In this document: one piece after another, positions 1-7,500 of the stretch
Layout: the number at the start of each line of letters is the position of its first letter
How positions within the stretch are numbered: the first letter of the stretch is position 1
Assembly: GCF_006874765.1 (NCBI RefSeq)
Contig: NZ_CP040840.1
Coordinates: 1,917,501 to 1,925,000 of the forward strand
Length of the DNA stretch: 7,500 nt
DNA from: Leptospira weilii
GTDB lineage: Bacteria > Spirochaetota > Leptospiria > Leptospirales > Leptospiraceae
Direction: 5' to 3'
Notes under the pieces: model-generated
Database searches by the model: none
What the model saw: the letters and a program-made list of their open reading frames with translations, nothing else
Told to the model about the DNA's origin: nothing
Translations under genes and position numbers: made by a program

Positions 1-546
<546 letters not shown>

Positions 547-576
547 GAAACCATAAATTAGAGTTTTCTAAAATTT

Positions 577-610
577 AGGCCCTTTTCGTTGAAAGCGATG
601 AGGGCCTTTT
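577..610 (+). terminator. Rho-independent terminator of hppA
   Basis: A GC-rich stem GGCCCT (578-583) pairs with AGGGCC (601-606), and A577 also pairs with T607. The apex is a 17-nt loop that may form inner pairs. A TTTT run (607-610) and a further T-rich stretch follow. It sits 31 bp after the hppA stop codon, the expected place and orientation. Confidence 0.85.
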
Positions 611-635
611 AATTTCTTATTTTGTTCATCAAGCG

Positions 636-660
636 CCTGATTTCTGTAAACCTGATTTCT
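636..660 (+). repeat. Short direct repeat, two copies of CCTGATTTCT
   Basis: CCTGATTTCT occurs at 636-645 and again at 651-660, a 15-base period. It lies between the hppA terminator and the GC-rich repeat cluster. I see no function. It may mark the edge of the repeat element that follows. Confidence 0.6.
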
Positions 661-667
661 AAAACGC

Positions 668-859
668 TGACATCTAATCACGGGCGTGCCCATTTTAGTG
701 GATAGGTTTTAGGGGTCAGATGTCACGGGCGTGCCCCGGCGTTTTGCGCCGGGTCGCGCTCTTCGTTTCAATCTGCAACGCACCATTTTGTATTTTTCTA
801 ATATACAAATGATTTCGTTTTTTGTCTTTACTGTTCCGTTTTTGAATGTTGCGTTGCAG
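668..859. repeat. GC-rich repeat cluster with nested inverted and direct repeats (possible dispersed element)
   Basis: Four exact features sit in about 190 bp. (1) An inverted repeat TGACATCT (668-675) / AGATGTCA (718-725). (2) A 14-bp direct repeat TCACGGGCGTGCCC at 678-691 and 723-736, each holding the small palindrome GGGCGTGCCC. (3) A hairpin CCCGGCG (735-741) / CGCCGGG (747-753) with loop TTTTG. (4) An inverted repeat CTGCAACGCA (773-782) / TGCGTTGCAG (850-859), enclosing a further AT-rich hairpin TTTGTAT (787-793) / ATACAAA (803-809). No open frame here looks like a protein. The GC content contrasts sharply with the surrounding AT-rich DNA. I infer a dispersed intergenic repeat or a small non-autonomous element, and copy number elsewhere in the genome would decide this. 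No target-site duplication is obvious. Confidence 0.6.
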
Positions 860-935
860 GATTTCCACTACGATCGCTCACGCGTTTTGAGAACCCAGGT
901 TTTTGTCGTTTAATTCGAATGAGTGAGACGATTTT

Positions 936-1472
936 TTAGAGGTTTGGTTTTGGTAAGGAGGACAAATGTTTGCTGGTGATTGGGTTCGGTTCGAAGAATA
1001 AGGCCCTGGAAATTTGATTTTTTCGTAGATTTAAGGTCCAACTCATCTTGTAAGTCCCGTGAAATTGAGGAACTCCCCGGTTCATCGTGTTCACAATAGA
1101 ATCCCCGACTCCAACGTCTTCCAACCAAAGAAGATAATTAAAAAGAAAACACCTGGAAACCCCGTGCGCGGCCGCCAAAGCACCCAAAACCGCCCAAACT
1201 CCGGAATTCACATGAATCGTCATCTTCTTCAATTCGCCCACACCCCAGTTGTATTTGATCTTCCCGGCTCTCCAATGAAGACGATCCAGGGACGCGAGGT
1301 GCTTCGTATACCTCTTCAGTAAAAAAGGAAGTTTTTTGGAAAGGGCCTTTTTCTGAAACGCGTCCAGTCGGTTCCAATAACTCATCGGAATCAAAAGGGA
1401 ATCGGTGCCGATCGTTCCTTCATTCAAAGAGGATAGAATTTTTTTCTCGCAAGAAAGTAAAAGAAGGTCCAT
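936..1472 (-). CDS. DUF1564 family protein (Leptospira-specific, function unknown)
   Basis: This 178-residue protein matches the DUF1564 family as I recall it. The N-terminal half has LLIPMSYWNR (about 26-35), then LPFLLKRYTKHL (about 48-59). The hallmark core follows: a strand-like MTIHVNSGVW (84-93), a helix and the block GVSRCFLFNYLLWLEDVGVG (104-123), then DSIVNTMNRGVPQFH. I chose the ATG at 1470-1472 (MDLLLLSCEKK) because family members begin this way. The same frame stays open upstream with a TTG at 1500-1502, but that adds unrelated residues. No good Shine-Dalgarno is visible before either start. The strand-helix-helix arrangement of residues 84-120 resembles a ribbon-helix-helix DNA-binding fold; this is inference only. 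The length fits the family and no lesion is visible. The gene stands alone, with no operon partner on its strand for 1.1 kb on either side. Confidence 0.82.
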   Translation of the reverse strand: MDLLLLSCEKKILSSLNEGTIGTDSLLIPMSYWNRLDAFQKKALSKKLPFLLKRYTKHLASLDRLHWRAGKIKYNWGVGELKKMTIHVNSGVWAVLGALAAAHGVSRCFLFNYLLWLEDVGVGDSIVNTMNRGVPQFHGTYKMSWTLNLRKNQISRALFFEPNPITSKHLSSLPKPNL

Positions 1473-1602
1473 ACCCGAAGCGGTTCCAGAGCCCGGACAC
1501 AACGGATGGGATTTACAAAAAAAGCGAGAGGAGGATATTCATCTTTTACAAGTTCCGTAAAATTGAAAGCGATTCCGAAAAGCGAACTCAAAGATCCTAA
1601 AG

Positions 1603-1621
1603 TTTTCCTTAAAAAGGAAAA
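1603..1621. repeat. Perfect 8-bp AT-rich hairpin
   Basis: TTTTCCTT (1603-1610) pairs with AAGGAAAA (1614-1621) around an AAA loop. It lies upstream of the DUF1564 start on the minus strand. There is no GC-rich core, so it is unlikely to be a strong terminator. Confidence 0.5.
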
Positions 1622-1697
1622 TTTATAGTGTGTCCCAAAACTTAATTCTACTTTATCAAAAACGTCAAGCTGCAAGGTTCTGTCGAGCCCCGGTTTT

Positions 1698-1740
1698 TTT
1701 TCATAAGAAAAAACTGTGGCTGGGCAGGTTCTTATGAGAA
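1698..1740. repeat. 12-bp stem-loop (one wobble pair), 19-nt loop
   Basis: TTTTCATAAGAA (1698-1709) pairs with TTCTTATGAGAA (1729-1740). Nine pairs (1701-1709 with 1729-1737) are perfect, followed by one T-G wobble and two more A-T pairs. The loop is comparatively G-rich. It lies about 230 bp upstream of the DUF1564 start. It could be a protein-binding site or an RNA structure, and nothing in the sequence decides between them. Confidence 0.55.
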
Positions 1741-2073
1741 TGGATTCTTCCGTTGTCGTATGCTCCAAAGAATCGTAGAATCAATGAAAGAAATTCCGGA
1801 GCATTTTCCCATACAAGTATTGGATAGAAACGAAGCTATAACAGATAACGCATTCGACGTCAGCTCAACAAAACGATTGTAACTTACCGTTTTTAGAAAT
1901 TCGGATTTCAGGTTCTTTTTTATTTCTATCAAATAAAAATTTTTAAATTCTCTATAATGAGAAAGATGAAAAAAAACCACGATTGTTGCTACCTCATTCA
2001 GACTTAACTGGAATTTTCGGTTTCTTTTCTTATCACGGGACTAAAGTATTTTTCCGTTCTAGTTTATTTTTTG

Positions 2074-2104
2074 TTTTGTACAATTAATCGTTTATTGCAC
2101 AAAA
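2074..2104. repeat. Imperfect inverted repeat, 9 of 10 matched
   Basis: TTTTGTACAA (2074-2083) and TTGCACAAAA (2095-2104) are inverted copies differing at one base, separated by 11 nt. They lie about 100 bp upstream of the broken gene at 2175. Possible operator or chance structure. Confidence 0.4.
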
Positions 2105-2174
2105 TATTGATGTCAGATCCGTATTTTACCCTTTTTTGCTGGAAGTCGGTTTAATATGTGATCTAGCGTTTTGA

Positions 2175-2643
2175 GTACAAGATCTTTCTCATTACGCCGA
2201 ACTCACGTTGTTTTATGAAACCGTAACGGAGAGGGATCCGGATCGAAGATTGAAGTTCGAAATTAAGGCGGATCCGAATCTAATTCCCATCACAATGTTG
2301 GGCTCGCACGTCGTTTCCGGAGACGCTTATTTCGACGCCTTACAGGGAGAGTACGAATTAGAATACAATGAAATTCTAAATTACAAAGAAAAACGAACCG
2401 CTGTCCTTCATCTACGGAGCAAATACCGTTTGTCGACCCGATTTAATTTTTACGCGTCTCTCTGGGGTGATTTTTTGATGAGGGATATTCAAAATTCGAT
2501 TTTGAATATCTTGAGGAGAAGGATAGAAGGGGCGGGTTGACGAAAATTCTGTAAAGCTTGCTTTTCGACTGAACGTAAACGATTCGGAAATTATAAACAT
2601 GGATGTCGTGTTGTATGCGGCTGTTCAAAAAATGCTGACTTAA
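2175..2643 (+). pseudogene. Broken gene of unknown family, single-base frameshift near the 3' end and no clear start
   Basis: The main frame runs open from 2175 to a TGA at 2538-2540; the first possible start codon is a TTG at 2208. The peptide has ordinary soluble-protein composition (TERDPDRRLKFEIKADPN, GSHVVSGDAYFDALQGEYEL). After that stop, the next frame continues with ENSVKLAFRLNVNDSEIINM and AAVQKMLT to a TAA at 2641-2643. Removing one G from GGGG (2529-2532) joins the frames as IEGRVDENSVKLAF, giving about 155 residues. The restored stop shares TTAA with the stop of the convergent lipoprotein gene, which supports a true gene end. The frame meets a stop at 2172 with no ATG and no ribosome site, so the 5' part is also lost or mutated. 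I do not recognise the family. An assembly error at the G run is the main alternative. Confidence 0.6.
2484..2510. repeat. Perfect 12-bp inverted repeat with 3-nt loop inside the broken gene
   Basis: GATATTCAAAAT (2484-2495) and ATTTTGAATATC (2499-2510) are exact inverted copies around TCG. It lies within the coding frame (residues DIQNSILNI) and ends 18 bp before the G run where the frame breaks. Such a tight, long hairpin in coding DNA is uncommon. Confidence 0.75.
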
Positions 2644-3593
2644 AAGAGATGGCTGGGACCAGCTAACGTAAAATAGATAAAATAAGTAGGAGTAGCTACG
2701 AGATCGAACACAATCGTAAATGGATACAAAAAATAAATCAGTCCATACTCGATCACATTCTTGAACGAAAACTTTTTAAAAGACGGCTCAAATCGGATTT
2801 GGACGATCGGGGAAATTGTTTGAGTGGGCGTCGCTTCGGATAACCAAATCGCATAATTTTTACGGGAATAATAGAGAGCCCAGCCTTGTTGGGCGCTAAA
2901 ATAGGTTGGAGGAGATTTCGGAATTTCCGACAAAGAAAGCAATTTCGAATTCGGTTGTTTCGAACAGTTGAATTCGGCCGAAATGCAGACGTGTCGCATC
3001 TTAAAAAGATCTAAGTCTTCTTCGTGTTTGGAACAATCTAAAGCTACAATCCTATTGTTTGAATCCGCAATACAAAGTTTGTAGTCAAAGGGATTTTGTT
3101 GTATCGTCCAGACTTCTCGAACGTCTGAAATTTTTTTCCTTATGTGAGGTCCGCGATAGATGGTAAGACTTGTATCGCTTTTACCCCACCAGGGAAGATC
3201 ATTGATCACTATTCCGACATCGTAAAGAAACAATCTCCTCTCCGCTTTTTCTACTCGGATTGGCCAATTCGAATCTTCTTCTTTGAATTCACAGGTATCT
3301 TCGAACTTGCGAAATTGAACATCGTAAAGATACATATCCTTTTTTTGATCGTTTGTATCGGAGGGGGTTACACAATAATAACTAAATTTTTTTTCGTTTT
3401 CTCCTATATAATATAGTTCTAATGTAGGTTGATTTTTACTTTGTAGGACCCGAATTTCGTGTAGAGTCGGCCGTTCATATTTGTAAAAGGGGATTCTATT
3501 TTGTTTTTCGCGAAAGTGCATAGTAAGGCAGCTTGTACAAGATACAAAAACGAGAAAGAAACATAAAAATCGTAGTTGTTTATAAAGAAACAT
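2640..3593 (-). CDS. Predicted lipoprotein, function unknown
   Basis: This 317-residue protein has an export signal: positively charged MFLYKQLR, then the hydrophobic FLCFFLVFV, then cysteines at 19 and 22 (VSCTSCLT). Either Cys could be lipidated under the relaxed spirochaetal lipobox, and Cys19 fits the hydrophobic spacing better. The body is rich in Tyr, Lys, Glu and Cys (for example YYCVTPSD, LCIADSNN, MRHVCISAEFNC), suggesting a disulphide-containing exported domain. The C-terminus is hydrophobic: YFLYPFTIVFDLVATPTYF at about 287-305. The pattern Y-P, then Asp, then Pro is reminiscent of the tail of YceK/YidQ-type lipoproteins, but the full length is much greater and I do not assign that family. 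The ATG at 3591-3593 gives a good signal peptide, although no Shine-Dalgarno is evident. A candidate promoter lies at 3686-3714. It likely sits in the inner or outer membrane facing the periplasm or surface. Confidence 0.75.
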   Translation of the reverse strand: MFLYKQLRFLCFFLVFVSCTSCLTMHFREKQNRIPFYKYERPTLHEIRVLQSKNQPTLELYYIGENEKKFSYYCVTPSDTNDQKKDMYLYDVQFRKFEDTCEFKEEDSNWPIRVEKAERRLFLYDVGIVINDLPWWGKSDTSLTIYRGPHIRKKISDVREVWTIQQNPFDYKLCIADSNNRIVALDCSKHEEDLDLFKMRHVCISAEFNCSKQPNSKLLSLSEIPKSPPTYFSAQQGWALYYSRKNYAIWLSEATPTQTISPIVQIRFEPSFKKFSFKNVIEYGLIYFLYPFTIVFDLVATPTYFIYFTLAGPSHLF

Positions 3594-3685
3594 TGTGTTG
3601 AACCGCTTTTCGTTTTAAAAATGAAACGACCTAAATCCGAAACGAACTTCCTATGGATACGTTTCCCTTATTTATAAGAATCTAA

Positions 3686-3714
3686 AGTGTACGACTTTCT
3701 ATTTGAAATATCAA
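3686..3714 (-). promoter_or_regulatory. Candidate sigma-70 type promoter for the lipoprotein gene
   Basis: On the minus strand, TTGATA (plus 3709-3714, one mismatch to TTGACA) is followed after exactly 17 nt by TACACT (plus 3686-3691, two mismatches to TATAAT). It would give a leader of about 85 nt before the ATG at 3593. That leader includes a small TCGTTT/AAACGA hairpin (3610-3629). Prediction by eye only. Confidence 0.35.
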
Positions 3715-3750
3715 TTCAGTTTATCAAAAGAGAGCTAAATTCGACGAAGT

Positions 3751-3762
3751 TTCGAATTCGAA
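3751..3762. repeat. 12-bp perfect palindrome TTCGAATTCGAA
   Basis: The sequence is its own reverse complement and lies 37 bp upstream of the candidate lipoprotein promoter's -35 element. It could be an operator for a dimeric regulator, but TTCGAA-type words are common in this kind of genome, so chance is quite possible. Confidence 0.35.
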
Positions 3763-4216
3763 TAATTGATCTTTTTGTAAAAAAATTGCGAGACCTGCTT
3801 GATGACTCAATGTGTCGCTTCCCGGTGCGTTTTTTGGGAACTCCTGCTGCCGCCCAATCATAACTTCTTGACCCATTCAACTGGATTTAAACCACTTCTT
3901 GGAAATAATGAATTATCTCGAATTTTCGTTTTCTGTCACGAAAAGACCGCTATAATTACGACAAAGTCCCGTTTCGAGTATGTAACGTTATTTTAACGAC
4001 GACTCGACGGGGTAGCCTTTCGCTTTCTTACTTTTTCGGACGCGCACGTTCCGACAATAACCTCGTTTGACGCTTTTGAAATGCGGAAATTCTTCGTTAC
4101 AACCGTCAAACAGGATTCCAAATTTCGGCTACATTCTTTTTGGACTCGTCATTCGAAAGATTCTTTTTCGAGAATTCCCCGGATAGAGAAAAAGAGCCGA
4201 AAGAAGCGTAAATATA

Positions 4217-5473
<1,257 letters not shown>

Positions 5474-5479
5474 AGGCTT

Positions 5480-6827
<1,348 letters not shown>

Positions 6828-6895
6828 AGAATTCTATTCGGAGAAAATGAGACTTAAAAACAGACGAAAAACCGATATTTGAATCAGGTACACCC

Positions 6896-7500
<605 letters not shown>

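Larger units (their letters stand above)
1473..2174. other. Gene-poor AT-rich stretch with hairpins, no convincing gene
   Basis: Minus-strand open frames at 1424-1768 and 1732-1980 cover part of this stretch, but they lack ribosome sites, domains or protein-like composition, so I do not call them. Structures present: a hairpin at 1603-1621, a longer hairpin at 1698-1740, an imperfect inverted repeat at 2074-2104, and a perfect TATAAT at 1953-1958 (+) without a recognisable -35. The plus frame that leads into the broken gene at 2175 is largely open from 1968, with stops at 2085 and 2172. Part of the stretch could therefore be the eroded 5' half of that gene, but the peptide is not convincing. 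Confidence 0.5.
3594..4216. other. Gene-free stretch between lipoprotein and waaA
   Basis: The only frames here are a plus frame at 3799-3996 and an unstarted continuation to about 4221. They show no ribosome site, domain or plausible protein composition. Structures: a 12-bp perfect palindrome TTCGAATTCGAA at 3751-3762, an inverted repeat GTTTGACG (4065-4072) / CGTCAAAC (4104-4111), and TCGGA (4036-4040) / TCCGA (4050-4054). I see no clear terminator for waaA (which ends at 4217), only a weak ATTCT/AGAAT hairpin around 4160-4175. The lipoprotein promoter candidate lies in this stretch. Confidence 0.5.

Noticed and set aside
678..736. Two copies of a 14-mer as a minimal CRISPR array
   Set aside because: Only two short copies, no further regular spacing and no cas genes; the repeats are part of the nested inverted-repeat structure.
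731..913. Plus-strand open frame of 60 codons across the repeat cluster
   Set aside because: It runs straight through the GC hairpin and the inverted repeats, is Phe/Val-rich without a domain, and has no ribosome site.
1424..1768. Minus-strand open frame of 114 codons upstream of and overlapping the DUF1564 gene
   Set aside because: It overlaps the real DUF1564 frame at its end, has no recognisable motif, and crosses the 12-bp stem-loop.
1953..1978. Perfect TATAAT followed closely by ATG AAA AAA as a promoter and lipoprotein start
   Set aside because: No -35 at a suitable distance, the ATG is only 7 bp downstream of the hexamer, and the frame ends after 13 codons.
1732..1980. Minus-strand open frame of 82 codons
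   Set aside because: Composition is Ser/Asn/Phe-rich as expected from AT-rich non-coding DNA; no ribosome site or domain.
2208..2540. Intact 110-residue CDS starting at TTG
   Set aside because: No ribosome site, the frame extends upstream of the TTG without a start, and protein-like sequence resumes in the next frame after the stop; a broken gene explains this better.
3799..3996. Plus-strand open frame of 65 codons
   Set aside because: No ribosome site, no domain and atypical composition; judged chance.

Overview
The window looks like chromosomal DNA from a pathogenic-clade Leptospira (spirochaete). The evidence is an AT-rich genome with long intergenic gaps, a protein of the DUF1564 family (as I recall, essentially confined to Leptospira), a FlaA-type flagellar sheath-like protein, a spirochaete-style lipobox, and a Kdo transferase showing that an LPS-type outer membrane is made. 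The species call comes from recognising families, not from a database search.

Layout. 1-546 (+) is the 3' end of a membrane-bound proton-pumping pyrophosphatase (hppA), followed by a Rho-independent terminator at 577-610. 611-935 has no credible gene but carries a compact set of direct and inverted repeats, including a GC-rich hairpin, in otherwise AT-rich DNA. 936-1472 (-) encodes a DUF1564 protein. 1473-2174 is gene-poor, AT-rich and contains several hairpins. 2175-2643 (+) is a broken gene. Its main frame stops at 2540, but removing one G from a GGGG run restores a further 37 sense codons, ending in a stop that shares TTAA with the stop of the convergent lipoprotein gene at 2640-3593 (-). 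3594-4216 has no convincing gene but holds a candidate promoter for the lipoprotein. 4217-5473 (-) is waaA (Kdo transferase). It diverges, with only 6 bp between start codons, from a HAD-superfamily hydrolase at 5480-6097 (+). That gene overlaps by 29 bp, tail to tail, with a FlaA-like exported protein at 6069-6827 (-). A 68-bp gap then leads to a membrane-anchored, highly charged protein at 6896-7500 (+), which runs off the right edge.

Together: there is no single operon here. Most genes stand alone and alternate in strand. Several concern the cell envelope: the ion-pumping pyrophosphatase, a lipoprotein, Kdo addition to lipid A, an exported FlaA-like protein and an anchored periplasmic-type protein. 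I see no phage, CRISPR, toxin-antitoxin or defence locus. The items most worth a second look are the frameshifted gene with a perfect 12-bp inverted repeat just before the lesion, the HAD enzyme with a non-canonical motif I, the GC-rich repeat cluster after hppA, and the isolated FlaA-like gene.
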